This document shows, in pieces, positions 19,963 through 32,154 of a stretch of DNA of 64,000 nt. The stretch's first letter is position 1. The number at the start of each line of letters is the position of its first letter. Source of the DNA: Lepas anatifera (taxonomy: Eukaryota; Arthropoda; Thecostraca; Lepadidae); assembly GCA_034440635.1 (NCBI GenBank), contig JAOTON010001670.1:62001-126000 (forward strand). Reading direction: 5' to 3'. The translations under genes were made by a program, and so were the position numbers. The notes under the pieces were generated by a model. It was not told the DNA's origin. It was given only the letters and a program-made list of their open reading frames with translations, and searched no databases.

Positions 19963-21651
19963 CAGACTTTTGATGTTCAATAGTCTTTAAACTTATCGAG
20001 GATGCTTTAGGTACCCGGGAAGGGATGCTGGTAGCATGCACAACTGAGTGTGTTAGGTTCTGCTGATGAAGGTCATTTAAGGTCAGTGATCTTATTTGAC
20101 CTTTGATGTGGTTTTGGACATTGGTAACTTTTTCCAGCGAAGTGTCATATTTGGAGCAGCTTGGTGGCGGGTAATCGATAACTTTCGCGTTTTCATAAAA
20201 TTTTACCACCCTAGGTCACAGCCTTGTTTGATCTCGAAAAAATGTCAGGTATCAGATACCACCAAAGTAAGCTCTAAGCTTTCATTTTCTCATAATTCAA
20301 CCGGAGATATTGAAATGGTGTCACAGGGGTGATTTCAGGTCACCTGATATCACTAGCCCAGGAAGGTAATGTGGTCAAGAGGTAGAAGTGATAACAAGGG
20401 AAGTGCATATAAGAATGGGTTCAGAGTATGGACCCCGTTAGGGACACATTGTTCTTCCTAGACTATACGCAGCTAAAAAGACGGTTAAAACCTGTTGCAA
20501 GTCTTTGAGAATTACCTCATATGTTCATGATCCTGCATAAACCAGAATCAACTGTTAATCGAGCTGTGTGTGAAATGGAACTTAATTTACATACCTTAAG
20601 CGGCACGGTGCTAAACCAAACCGTTTGTTTGTGGTTCTGAAATATGTTGAGGGGTTCAATCGACACCTATTAGGGTAAGGGCTATAGCATATAGTTTGGC
20701 GTCTGGGGCTTCCTGCGTGGCGCTTATGTCCCCGGATAACAAAGATGTTGTTTTCCAGGCCCCAGGCCCGGAGAAGATCCCGGCGCAGACTCTGACCGAC
20801 CCATGGTGACCCGGTTCAACCCAGGACCGGGCCGATGCCGGCCTCGGTCCACATTAGGTTTGCAAAAATCCTACCTTGGAAAAGCCGAGATATCTAAGGA
20901 TAACTTTCATTTTTTTCAATTTATTTCTGACCTTCATTCTTGTTAAGATAAGAATACCCATTTGAACACTTTGCTGTGCTCTAAATAGATACACAATCAC
21001 AGAGCGGGCTTCAACTGCTCTGACGTAAAGATGCTCTGCAGTATGTTTGTGCTTTAAGCTATTTTTCTATTTTTAAAACTGTCTTAGGCATTGTTTCCAC
21101 AGCATAGGTGTGATTTTATTCTTACTGATCTAATCCACGTGGACTCTACTAGCCACGTCTGCAGGTATGTTGATGTCTCTGAATAAAGTATTTGTAGCTG
21201 TCCTTTTTTCAAATATAATAAAGACAGGGAAACACAAGTTCTCAGTGGGTACGCCCAGTGCAGGATCCAGGCTCCTGGTTCAGGGAGTGAGGGAGGAGGG
21301 TAACGGAGTTCAGCTGACTCTCCTGGATAGCTAGCCTGAGATGATGTGTTTGCGGCCTGAAGGCAGTTGTCTCGGCTGCAACTCCAAAAAACTCATGTAG
21401 GTCCAGAATTAACCATCTACCTCCCAACAGACCGGATCATTGACGGGCATCTGATCTTCCATCTGATCGATCAGTGCCCGGGCGGCCTAAATCATTTTAC
21501 AGCGCTGTATCTGGCTACTAAGCCAGATACTCATCCCGACAATTTTCTATAAGATGATGCAATTCTAGTCCCCACCCAGAGATAAGACCAAGCAACGGAG
21601 ATAATCTGAAACGCGTTCTCCCATAGGAAAACAAATACAGCCATATCGATC
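19963..21651. other. Non-coding array block, unit 2
   Basis: Matches 57,793-59,477 in unit 4 closely. Parts match 849-1,910 and 2,903-3,028 plus 5,000-5,220 in unit 1 once E and C are removed. The empty sites for E (near 21,275) and C (near 21,415) lie here. No gene seen. Confidence 0.55.
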
Positions 21652-22666
21652 TTAACCCGCACCCCACCGGGGTCCGGCGCCACCCTCGCCCCACCGGGGG
21701 CTATCGATGGCCCCCTCTAACTAAAAAAACATGAATGTTAGCGCAAATATGCAAAGTGCATTAGAAAGCTCGCGTGAATTCAGTAAAAATTACTTCACTT
21801 AAGCGCTCAGGTCAATGGTTTGACCTCCAGATGTCAAGTTAGGTCAAAATAGACCCTTTTCAAATAAGCAATGCTTAAGCAAACTGGGCATAACTCTTAT
21901 ATCATTAGAGCTATTGAGATCTGGTAAAAACATTTGATAGGAAAATGCTAGACCTATTTCCGCTATGTGGAACGTAATGACCTCCCGCCGGTGGTTTGAC
22001 GTTTAGAGGTCACCTTGTGACCTAACATGACCTGAGGTCACAAAAGATCAGAAAGTGACCTTGCTGTATATGAAATGAAAGCAAGTAAGGAGACATACAA
22101 GATGATGTTTGATTCAGCGCTCTAGCTTAATTAGGTCAAAAGTTATTGTCAAAATACTGTTTTTATCCCTGGTAGCCTTGGATGACCTCGCAGAGGTCAA
22201 AGGGCAAATATTTCCCCTGGGATCCGTAAAAGAATGTCCAAGAACGCTTTTCTAGGCAAGCTGAGCATTTGCAATCGTTTTTGTGACTTTTAGATCATAA
22301 GACAGCTTTTCCCCATGCTTTTTCAATGGGAGGGATCACCTCGCGACCTGACCTCAAGTCACGAAATCGAAAAATCCCGAATATAAATTTAGTAGACCCT
22401 GGAGGGGCCATTAAGTGAAGGAAGTTTCAAATCGATGGACTTTGAAATGTGGCTCTTATAGAGCTTAAAAGTTGAAGTGAGGTGACCTTGGTTGACCTCG
22501 TCTGGTGACCTGACCTTGGGTGACACGGGATAAAAGTTTTGAGAGATGGTGAAAAAATGATGGGGTGAGAGGTAGAGCCCTCAACCGCGGTGCTGCTCCT
22601 CTTCGTTTTTTATATCCCGAAAAACTTTAGGGAGGCCATCGATGGCCCTGGTGGGACGAGGGTTAA
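21652..22666 (-). mobile_element. Family A, diverged subtype (A2), 1,015 bp
   Basis: TTAA at both ends, TIR TTAACCCGCACCCCACCGGG, and a decayed ATCGATGG palindrome. Shared at the same site with unit 4 (59,478-60,493) but absent from units 1 and 3 (near 5,235 and 40,320), so it predates the dimer duplication. It is visibly more diverged from the other A copies than they are from each other. AGGTCA-rich, non-coding. Confidence 0.82.
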
Positions 22667-23148
22667 GGTTCAGTTTTCTTTTCCAAGCGCTGTCAGCAGA
22701 ATTGCATTGTAAAATTTAGGTAAGCGGTACAGTTTTCGTCCTGGATGCTCAACTTTCAGATAGTTTGCAAATTTTTAGTCTAGTAAAATACCATACTCCG
22801 ACTGCAATATATGTGTCGTAAGCAAGCCCAGGTCAAAATAAATGAAAGGTGACGTAAGAGAGCTCAGATGGTAAACATGGTGCTGTGGGCTGTATCTTCT
22901 CTATTTATTGCATTTTACAAATGATAGCTTAAATGTTGATTCTCCGGCACTTACTCAAAGCAGGTCGAGACAGAACGTTTGCTGGGAGGGGTGGTATAAG
23001 GAAATTTATAACTGCAAGATCATCGTATTCCATTACTTGACGTCGCCATTGGATCCGTCCTCGAATTTTCAGTTATTGAATCATTAAATCATGCCCATTT
23101 TTTGCTTCGGATTTTAAAAAATGACTTCTCTACTGCTGAGTTCACGTG
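22667..23148. other. Non-coding array block, unit 2
   Basis: Equivalent to 5,235-5,717, 40,320-40,795 and 60,494-60,960. Nothing recognisable. Confidence 0.5.
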
Positions 23149-23269
23149 AGCAAAACCAGTGGCGGCGGAAAAAGGGGGCAAGGTGGGCAATTGGCCCCCC
23201 CAAATTATCAAAGGTGGGCCCCCGGGAAAATAAGCAATTTTAGCTTGGTTCTTTTCTGAAAGTTTATTA

Positions 23270-24070
23270 ATGACCTGACGGAGCCCTCAACAGTTTCTCG
23301 GTTTGGACAGTGTCCGAGCTTTATCTCAAGGGCCCTAAGCTCGGGCTTGGGGGCCCCTCTAGCTTGGGCTCGGGGGCCCTCTAGCTTGGCCTTTAGGGGC
23401 CCCCAAGCTTAGCCTAAAGGGGCCTCCGAGCCTGGTCTCAGCGGGCCCAGAACTTGGTCTAAAGGACCCCCGAGCCTGGTATCAGGGCCCCCACTCTGTT
23501 TCAGGGGCCCCGAGCTGTTCCTCGCCCCCCCACTTCGTCTCAGGCACTCCCAAGCTTGATCTAAGGGGCCCCCAAGGCTGGTCTCAGGGCACCCAAGCTT
23601 AGCCTTAAGGGAGCCCCCCGAGCTCGGTCTCAGGGGCCCCGAGATTGTCTAAGGGGCTCCGGAGTTTGTCTAAGGGGGCCCCCGAGCTTGGCCTCAGGGG
23701 CCCTCCAAGCTTAGTCTCAGGGGGCTCCCGAACGTGACCTCATGGGGTTCCGATATTGGTCTTAAGGGACCTCCAAGCTTGGTTTCAGAGGCCGCCAAGC
23801 TTGGTCTCAGGGGCCCCCGAGCTTGGGCTCGGGGGAATTCGAGATTGGTCTAAGGGGCTCCCGAGACTGGTCTTAGGGGGCCTTGAGCTTGGTTTCAGGG
23901 GCCTCTAAGCTTTGTTTCAGAGGCCACCAAACTTGGTCTCAGGGGCCCCGAGCTTGGTCTCAGGGGCCCTGAGCTTGGGCTCGGGGGCCTACGAGTTTGA
24001 TCTCTAGGAGCCCCCAAGCTCCGTCTCAAGGAGCCTCGAGCTGTGTCTCAGGCCCCGAGCTTGGTCTTGT
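23270..24070. repeat. GC-rich degenerate minisatellite inside hAT element 1
   Basis: About 30 imperfect copies of a roughly 23-27-bp unit around GAGCTTGGTCTCAGGGGCCCC. Many units contain AAGCTTGG and GGGGCCCC, so the array can fold back on itself. No coding sense. Confidence 0.8.
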
Positions 24071-24337
24071 GTGTGCTCAAGTCAGTATGCCTGTCATTTG
24101 CGTTTTTTCTGTGCCGATATAGACGACAGCATCAAAGCACCCCAGTTCTCATTCTGCGGGAGACGGAATTTTCCGAAAAAACTCAGACTATAATAATTCG
24201 TGTTACCTACTATGTTTTATTATGTAGATGCATACGAACAAACAGCGTTCACTTTTTAAAAGAAGAGCTATTTGCCTCGGAAGGCTGTTGTTGTACCGTT
24301 ATTATAATTTTGCTAAACTCCTAGCGTGACGCTAGAG

Positions 24338-24612
24338 CTTAAAGCTTTGACGTTCAATGTCCGAGGCTTACGTGAACCTAGAAAACGCAAATTTCGACAT
24401 CTAAATGTTAAATACGCTGCTTATTTTGCTGTACTGCAGGAAACATATTCCAGCTTGAAATCTGAGATCGTGTGGAAAATCGAATAGGAAGGCAAAACCA
24501 TGTTTTACACGGGCCAACTAATCAACAGGGAGGAGTGGCCATTTTTGTACCAGGCCAAATACAACTTTTACCATTTGTGACGCTTATTGCAGGAACGGGA
24601 CTAGGATTTTGC
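24338..24612 (+). pseudogene. Non-LTR retrotransposon endonuclease relic
   Basis: The frame starting at 24,338 reads LKALTFNVRGLREPRKRK and then AAYFAVLQETYSS, the first two motifs of an APE-type endonuclease from a LINE. It hits TAG at 24,485-24,487. Similarity continues in another frame (QQGGVAIFVPGQIQLLPF) to about 24,612. Only the N-terminal third of the domain remains, with no reverse transcriptase nearby. It was probably captured inside the hAT element. Confidence 0.75.
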
Positions 24613-24870
24613 TAGGGGAGTGGCTGAGCTTTGAAAAATGGCGAAAAAGAGGGAATATGGCAAAAAATGGCGAAAATGGGGCAGGGGGCTGAAGCCTCGT
24701 CAGCCCCCTGGATCCGCCCCTGCACTTATGCCTCTGACCTCAGGCAGCAAGTCCCAACCAATCTATTGCAGTTTTTAGGGGGCCCTTGCTGCCGAGGGGG
24801 CCCCATCGTCAAGGGGGCTCCCTGGAAAAATTCTTGCCCCCCCATCCAAAAAGAGTATCCGCCGCCACTG

Positions 24871-25505
24871 AGCAAAACAAATTATTCCGAATAGGGATGG
24901 ATTACAGAGACACAAATCATCGTTAGCATCCATATATGCACATATTTAACCATACTATATACACTTTACACACACACAACATATACAAACAGTGACGAGG
25001 TGACTGATCCACCATCTGGGAAGGACTATTACAACACATGCTTCCTCTGGTCAACAAAGCAATAGTGTTTGGGAATCCGCGCCTTAACTTAATGACAGAG
25101 ATGTCATTTTAATGACTAGATGAGTGATGCTCGACCTGCATTTTGGCGGTACCCAACGGAGAGATAGACATTTGCCATACAAGAGTCCTTATCTCTGTGG
25201 CATCTCCGTGAAATTATCCCTACCGGGGTCTCTGCTGAACAGAAAGAAATAATAGTTGGCGCAAGCAGCTCGCTAGAGGGGTCGTGATCCCAAACTTGCA
25301 GCAACGCTCATAAATATAAATTACGTCCCATTGCAGCAATACAAAATGGTAATGACACCAGAGCAATTTCATTTAAGTGTTTTCAAGATGCATTCCAGAA
25401 CAAATGATTTATATCAAAGGATTAGGTCCCCGGATGCTTACTTGTTATTTAATTACAGGATCTGGGGACAACTCAAGAACTATTTAAAACCAACAGGTCT
25501 ACCCA
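24871..25505. other. 3' flank of gene copy 2
   Basis: Conserved with 6,174-6,831, 41,252-41,911 and 60,985-61,610. No further gene and no clear AATAAA near the stop. Confidence 0.45.
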
Positions 25506-26613
25506 CTAGTAGTGGTAGCCCTGCTGCGCGCACTTTGTGACGGTGACGTAGTTCTGCTGCACCTTGGTCAGTGCCACGGTGACGTACTCCACAGCTGTGG
25601 ACGTGCGGGTGATGTAGCGGACGTCAGGCATGTTCTTAATGCTCGTCTGCACCACGTCGTAGTGTTGCGTTTCGTAACGGGTCTGGTACAGCAGCTCATT
25701 CTCCGTGACGATAGAGGTCTGAACCTGAAACAATGGGGTACTCTTAGCCAAGCTTGCAACATGGAAACATCTTCCAGAGATCTACCTTGATACTGTCAAA
25801 ACTAGGTAGGAAAGCAAATCCTTGATGATTTCTGATCGCTAAACTGAAATAGGAATAATGCATTTTGAAGAAAAGGCAGTCAATGGAGCTTCGTGCTTTG
25901 CATTACCCTGAAGTGTTTGCATTGTGTTCAGCGTACTCAGAACATTTTAGCCAGTCTCAGGCACATAGGACGTTCCCTTCCTCGAATACAGCCTCCCTCC
26001 CTGCCAAGTGACTGACCTGGGGCACTAGCACCACGCTGGTTTCGGTGACTTCCACCGGGTACTGCTGCACCTGGGTCTGAGTGAACACGTCCGTCTCAGT
26101 CACCGTCACGTGCTCGTCGTCGGTGAACACCAGCGTCGACGTCAGACTCTCCACCTCAGGAATCACCACCGTCCGGGTCTGGTACGATATCTTTGTCTCC
26201 ATCTTGTAGCCGGGCCGGATCGGCCTGGCAGTTGTCGCCAATTGGAATTTCGTGAGGTCGTAGTACTCTGTTGCGGTCTCGTACTGGTACAGGGTTGTTG
26301 GAAGGTACTGAGTACGCGTTTCGTACTCTGTCACAGGGATGAAGATCTTGGTCCAGGTCAGGATGTACTTGGTCTCGGCTCGGCACTTTCCTCCACTGGG
26401 GCCGCTGATTCCAGCAAAGGATGCGTCAAGGCCTGGGGCTCCAAACCCCGCGCTGGGGGCACTGTATTCGCCGCCGGCTTGTGCAGGAGCGCCGTACTCG
26501 TTGGAGACAGGAGCAGGAGCGCTGTAGCCGGAGTCGGCCTCCCGCTTGGTAACGTTGCTGGCTCCGGAGGCGACGGAGCCCAGGATGAGGAGGAAGGCGG
26601 CAACCGGCAGCAT
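25506..26613 (-). CDS. Secreted Thr/Val/Tyr-rich cuticle/matrix-like protein, copy 2
   Basis: Coding exons 26,017-26,613 and 25,506-25,724 (minus), phase-0 join, 271 residues. It has the same plan as copy 1: signal peptide (one residue shorter), NVTKR, Ala/Pro-rich EYGAP segment, then the Thr/Val/Tyr strand-rich region between two cysteines, ending CAQQGYHY. The 292-bp intron is longer than in copies 1 and 3 and resembles that of copy 4 (283 bp). Some substitutions are shared with copy 4 (ATTARPIRPG in place of ATTAKAIRPG), supporting the 2-4 pairing. Donor CAG|GTCAGT and acceptor TTTCAG|GTT are intact. Confidence 0.82.
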
Positions 26614-27552
26614 CTATAAACACAGAAGAGCGTCACTGGGTGCAGCATGGGCTAAGGATGAATCAGCGAAAAGCAGCATCTGGGTTCATAGTAATGCTGA
26701 GAATGATAATTGAATGGTTTATATTCATCATCTACTTATTCATGTAGTAAAATAACAACAACTTTATATTCACATTGATAATATTGATAACAAAAACGTA
26801 GGGTCATTCTGTGTCATTAAAATGTTAAAAAATAACTATAAACAATGTTCACACATTGGTTGAAGTTGTAACTCAGGTGTCTTAAAACAAATTGAAGCCA
26901 TGGCGTTAATGCATGTAGCACCCTTCAATAGCTATATTACTCGAGTGGTGTTTTTCGTTGCCGCTGCAAGAAAGCTACAGGTACTAGTAAAACATTTTAA
27001 CAAGTAACCAATACATGTAAAAGCCGACCGCACCATCGTTATGCTCGCTCGCGGCGTGTTGCACAGATGACTGTGCCTGATTGCGATGCTGCAGGTTCTT
27101 TTATACTTACGCGATGCCATCGGTTCCGTTCCCAGTTCCACCACTATGGCTGCGCCCACACTTGCGAAACCAACTGGAGGGCGGAATCCTCTGCCCTGGT
27201 TGGTAACCAGCGGACACGAATTTACGTCCTCGAGAGTGTCTATTATCTGTTATGGCCTACTGTACGCTACGCTACGGTTCGTTGTGGGCCAAAAATATAC
27301 TATTGGTCTATGCTACGGAATGCTGCATGGGCTTAAGTATATACTTCAAAATATATTGCGCTACGACATCTAGGGCTTTGCGATGTAGAAAATGAACACT
27401 ACATGGTTAAAGAGGTGGATAAAGGCAAGGGCTTAAGGTTTCTGAAAAAAATATTGGGAAATAAATTACCGCTTGGTGGTGGTGCAGCTGCGCCATTCTA
27501 ATCCAAACCTTTCACATAAATTGACAGTTTACAATTTCATGATCGTGGAAGT
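26614..27552. other. Probable first intron, promoter and upstream region of copy 2
   Basis: Colinear with 7,837-8,770 and 42,914-43,847. It carries the acceptor-like TTTATAG before the ATG and the TATA box at 27,098-27,105. No other gene seen. Confidence 0.45.
27098..27105 (-). promoter_or_regulatory. TATA box of gene copy 2
   Basis: TATAAAAG on the minus strand with ACAGTCA about 30-35 bp downstream, as in copies 1 and 3. Confidence 0.55.
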
Positions 27553-28748
27553 GGGTCCCTGGTGTGATGTGCCCTGCTGGGGGGTGCGGTATTTCGCCCC
27601 CCTCTCCGTATCTCATTTCCTAGGAAAGCTATAGAAAAATTACGGACGGTGTGCGAAAGCTCTTGATGAGAAAAAATAAATTATAGGAAGTATTTTATGT
27701 CAGGTCATCATTAATTCAGCATAGGTAAAAGAAGGTTCCACAGGCTTAGAACAGGGCAGTAAACGTTTCCCCTCTAGATTTTTACTCAACAGAGTTATAT
27801 AAAGATATTTATGTATCATTTTATTCCTCTCATCGTGGCAAATCGAATTATATATAATATGACCTTGCTAGGTCAAATTGTGAAAATGACCTGACATCGA
27901 GCTAGGTCAAGGTCACAGGGTGACCTAGCATGATCTTGTCGCATATAAATAATAATTGTTGGGGTTTAACGACGCACCAACTGCCAGGGTCATACGGCGT
28001 CGCCAACTCTCATCCTGTTGGAAGGGATTTTTGGGGATCAGATCGACTTATTCAGAGGCTCCGCCGGGACTTGAACCCGGGACCGGTGGCTTAGAAGACA
28101 AGGGTGCTATCCACTAAGCCACCTCATCCCCTTGTCGCATATAAATCGACTCTCAGTGACATATAAGCTCAATGAAAGCAAAATAAGAGATTTATCTCAA
28201 TTCAGTCAGAAGTTATTGGCAAAACAATATCTGTATGCTCTTGTGACCTGACACGACCTTTAACAGATCAAATGGTCAAAAACTCAACATATGGTCAAAC
28301 TCGTGGTAGGAATGCAAGGTTTGGGGATTTTCAGCTTTATCTTTCCAGTATTTACTGAAAACGAGTTCATTCTATTTTTCACCCCAGACTTATAATGGGG
28401 TAATAAAAAATTGACCCTACCTTACGTCAAGAATATAAAAATTCAGAGATAGCAAATTTGTAGACCCTAATGTCCACATCATATTGTGAATGTTTCAAAC
28501 TGATCGGTTGGCTGATATTCCTTAGGCGCCGCTTCAAATTCGTGATTTTAGGTTTTGAGGTTGGGTCGCTTGACCTCGGATGGCTTCTTGACCTGACATG
28601 ACCTGAACTAAAAAAACGTGATCAGATGAGTTAAATTGATCAGGGATAAGTACTGATAGTTTCGTTGTTCTCCATCCGTTCGTTTTTGCGTTATCTGGGG
28701 AAACCCAGGAGGGGGGGCGAAATTCATCCACATCGGGGCGCGCGTTAA
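27553..28748 (-). mobile_element. Family C TTAA element (reverse), unit 2
   Basis: Ends GGCGCGCGTTAA at 28,745-28,748; its outer left terminus is missing as in unit 1. A SINE sits inside at 27,951-28,130. Bases near 28,621-28,640 keep the uninterrupted BEL target. AGGTCA-rich, non-coding. Confidence 0.72.
27951..28130 (-). mobile_element. tRNA-derived SINE, head type 2
   Basis: Flanked by a 16-bp duplication CTTGTCGCATATAAAT (27,935-27,950; 28,131-28,146). On the minus strand the head has an A box (TGGCTTAGTGGATAGC) and a B box (GGGTTCAAGTCCC). The tail is the same as in the SINE at 17,105-17,291, ending in CCCCAACAATTATT. The heads differ clearly, so two subfamilies share one tail. Confidence 0.88.
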
Positions 28749-29619
28749 TCCAAAATAAATAGCTACATCGTGGCTAGATGGTACATACCTGTCACGCTCA
28801 TTTTGACAAAGGCATGAGGAGTGCTTCCGGATGCTGGCCTCAAGAAGGCGTCATGGCAGATAGTTTCATTCTTGAGATTCGGAAACGTGTGCCAAGCTGG
28901 CAAATTCTTTGGGAAATATGAAAACAAGCTCCGAATTTTGTGTTCTTAATATTGTTGCAAAGCTTGCCAAGTACACCTGGCGTGAATAATGTTTCAGATT
29001 CAAGTGTGGCGCACTTTGTTCGACTCCACTAATCAAGCACGTGTGCCGACACCACGAGGAAAATCACATCGCTGCTATTCAGAATAGAATTGGCGGTGCT
29101 GCAGCACTGTCTTATATTTAAATCTTGTAAGCGAGGTTTGTGCTACACGTAATTTTCCGTACCATGTTACTATACGCCAAATTGTTGAAGCACCTTCTTA
29201 CCAGTAGCGTTCAGCTGTGCCACGTTCTGTTTTTCAGCTTCTGCTGCGCATGAATAGATTCGTTAGATAGCCTGGGCTGCTCCTGCCTGCTAGTAAGATT
29301 ATGATTACCTACATTTTCTTCCACGGAGCTGCCAAAATCCCAGCCACCTCGGGACAGTTTAATTTTGGTCCGCTGCGGCGAGAAAAGACCCAGTAGATTT
29401 CGTTTCAATATGGATGATTGGAGGAGATTGGACAGCCCGGGATGCATTACATCGCCGCACCATCTGTTTGGTCCCACGACAAAACACACTCTGCGGCCTG
29501 GAGCAGAAGCTGCGCTCGTACCGATTCCTTCTCTTTCATGTAGATTATATTTTTCGGTATTTCTGCAGACAAACTCGAAGAACTTCTTCATGCATAGTAT
29601 GTGTTCATGCGTCAATACC
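28749..29619. other. Non-coding array block before the minisatellite, unit 2
   Basis: Diverged counterpart of 17,301-18,061 and 46,083-46,904. Open frames are not conserved among the three copies. No gene called. Confidence 0.5.
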
Positions 29620-29785
29620 AAACACGGTCACGCGTGAGTCTATGCCAAACACGGTCACGCGTGAGTCTATGTCAAACATGGCCAAGCGTGAGCCTATGTC
29701 AACCACGGCTACGCGTGAATCTGTGTCAAAAACTGTCACGCGCGAGTCTACGTCAAACATAGCCACACGTAAGTCCATGTCAAGC
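29620..29785. repeat. 27-bp minisatellite, unit 2, left part
   Basis: About six copies of the GGTCACGCGTGAGTC unit. The array is cut by the hAT element at 29,794 and continues at 32,392. Confidence 0.82.
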
Positions 29786-31374
29786 CCGGTCACCAGAGCT
29801 GCAAAAAATCTCAAATCTGTCGGGCACTTTCGAAAAAACCTCCAAATCTGTCGGGTGGTTAGGATAGGACTATTAAAATTGTCTAAAACCCATTCAATTG
29901 GTAAAATGTTCCTACTCTTTTTCCACATTCTTAATAGAAAATACTAAAATTAGCATAAAAAAACTTCAAGTTTGGCACCAATGGATATCATTATCCTTAT
30001 TTTTGTGCTCTGATCCTTATATGTGTGATATCCTTACTTTTCGTGCTCTGAAGCCGCCTATGGAAAATCTAAGTGGAATGACACAAGTCTATTAATTTTC
30101 AAAACTCTAGAACTGAGACTGTTCTTCGGGTTTTCAATTATCAGACACGCTCAGGAAATTAAGGTTATCGGCAGAAACCTATAACAAATTGAATACCGAA
30201 CCACCAATTCTCATTTTCTGGAGTCACCATTGGTAAAGGAAATTTATTATTGGATGTAATTTGAGATTTGTGGACGTACAGCATACAAATAGTGTGTGTC
30301 AAAGTCAGCTCGACTGGGTCTTGAATAAGACTCAGTCTTGAATTCAGATGATTTAGGTCACAGGTAGAAATATACAATAACATGAAAAGCAGCCCCCCTT
30401 TTTCAGTCCTCTGCAGCCGCCATTGACAAAAAATGCTGCACTAGAACGAGAATAAGTGATATTTTGTTATTATGTTACATAGTCCAGCCCAGAATACTTA
30501 AAAAATATAGTTTGCAATGGAAGAAAGCTGACCTGGTTCCCATACCATGCGGTTACTTATGCCAGCTTCTGCAGATTTTCATGATTTCAGTTTTTTGGAG
30601 GTGGGAGGGGGGTAATTTGGAAGGAACCCCCAAAATTTATATATGGATTTTGCTCTGATGGCCAGACAAACAAGATTGGAGGGGTACTTTTTTGATATTC
30701 GAAAGTGTTTTTTAAGGATCATGGCTACTTGTAGTTGAATACAAACATGTAATATTCGCTTTCCATGACTTTAAATGCATGTTTACATGAAAAATCCTAA
30801 ATTTTGAAGCTGTTGGCTATCTCAAAGTTTTTCATGCATTGCCGTGCTCATTTCCATGAGGGTACGTGGTTTAGGATCTGAAGTTCATGAGGCTAATAAA
30901 TAACCTTAAGTCAGTTAGATAGTAAATGTCAAATAAATATCATGTTTCCAAGGAAGTTAAGAGTAAAAGGAATGAGTAAAGGTTGCACTAGGCTGTGTTT
31001 TTGTTATATCTTTGTCCCCTTGACATAGATCATAGGCATATTTAGGTAAGTGAATAGAATGAAATAGGAGAAATAGTTTGGTACTTAAAACTCAAATTAA
31101 TGTGGAGAGGTGAAGAGTTTTGTTTCTTTGGCATCTACAAATCCACTGATGAAGGTATGCAACTTTTGTGGTTAATTCTGGACAAACAGGCATTGGATTT
31201 AAAAGAAGACGGAAGGGAAAATCAAATGTTTTAGTCTAATTTGACCAGTCTGCTGGTAAAATTCATTTTTCCCTTATTAATATCATTTAAAATTATTGAT
31301 CAACAGTGAGCATAACAAACTGTATGGAAATAAATGTAAGCTGCCGAAATTACAACGAATACCACATCACTTAC

Positions 31375-31603
31375 TTGTTTGTTTTCTCCCCACACTGTTC
31401 TGATCTGCCCGCTGTTTGATCCATGCTTCAAAACGACCTCCTTGGCCAAAACCACTGTTCCTGAACTTGCAGGGCAGCCCAGAATGCTTGATTCGCTGAT
31501 GCTCCTTAAAAAAACGTTTCTCGCCAAAATACCCACATCCCTCAAATCCACATTTAAGCTTGACACGGGACGGTGGAAGGGGCTTCAGCTTAATCGAAGC
31601 CAT
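31375..31603 (-). CDS. Zinc-finger-like first coding exon inside hAT element 2
   Basis: The ATG at 31,603 opens a basic N-terminus and then CGFEGCGYFGEKRFF followed by KEHQRIKH, i.e. C-x4-C-x11-H-x4-H, a possible zinc finger; a third cysteine follows in GLPCKF. The frame runs into CAA|GTAAGTGATG, a strong splice donor at 31,374, leaving phase 1. I found no continuation on the minus strand down to 29,794, so the exon seems orphaned. It may be a host-gene 5' end captured by the transposon, or exon 1 of a lost transposase. Expression is unknown. Confidence 0.4.
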
Positions 31604-31825
31604 TTATCAGCCCTTCAACTATGGACGATGAAATCCAGGCTCAACCAGTTTACTCAAGATGTATACCAAAGTAATGCAAGAGAAAAATAATCAAAAACAC
31701 AACCTTGCAACGTATTGCCTCCACCACACCACGGGATTCTAGGGCCTTGGCCTCCGCCATATCAACAAGGCAACACACCAAACCGCAGGGCTGCTTTCAA
31801 ACCAGATACCTTTTACACCGGCTTT

Positions 31826-31861
31826 GCCGCAAGGGCGCTGTTCAAACAGCGCCCTTGCGGC
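31826..31861. repeat. Near-perfect 36-nt hairpin
   Basis: Two 17-nt arms (GCCGCAAGGGCGCTGTT and its complement) around a 2-nt loop. A second inverted pair, GGCCTGTCGGGCC, follows at 31,935-31,947 and 31,978-31,990. Both lie inside the hAT element. Confidence 0.85.
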
Positions 31862-32034
31862 AGCGTTGAGCGTACTTCCAAACGAAGGAAACGAAGGAAA
31901 AAACTGTTTTGCCTGTCGCCTTTACCTTTACGGTGGCCTGTCGGGCCAAGCTGTCGCGTGCTATGGAATACAAATCGGGCCCGACAGGCCGGTGAAGGAA
32001 TTTTTCCAGCAGAGGATTTTCTGGGTGACGTTTA

Positions 32035-32154
32035 AAAGGCCCTCTGTGCATAAGGCCCTCTATTCAAAGGTTCCTCGATTCATAAGTCCCTCGAAAAGAC
32101 CCTCTGTGCATAAGGCCCTCTATTCAAAGGTCCCTCGATTCATAAGTCCCTCGA
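32035..32154. repeat. 60-bp tandem duplication
   Basis: Two adjacent 60-bp copies (CCTCTGTGCATAAGG...) with about one mismatch. The open frame across it merely repeats the same residues twice. Confidence 0.85.

Larger units (their letters stand above)
23157..24870. mobile_element. hAT-like non-autonomous element 1 (1,714 bp)
   Basis: TIR CAGTGGCGGCGGA at both ends and an 8-bp duplication AGCAAAAC (23,149-23,156 and 24,871-24,878), the size used by hAT transposases. Unit 4 has the empty site near 60,972-60,985. Inside are a GC-rich minisatellite, a LINE endonuclease relic and, near 24,700-24,725, a second hAT-like terminus (GGGGCGGATCCAGG inverted). No transposase is present. Confidence 0.85.
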
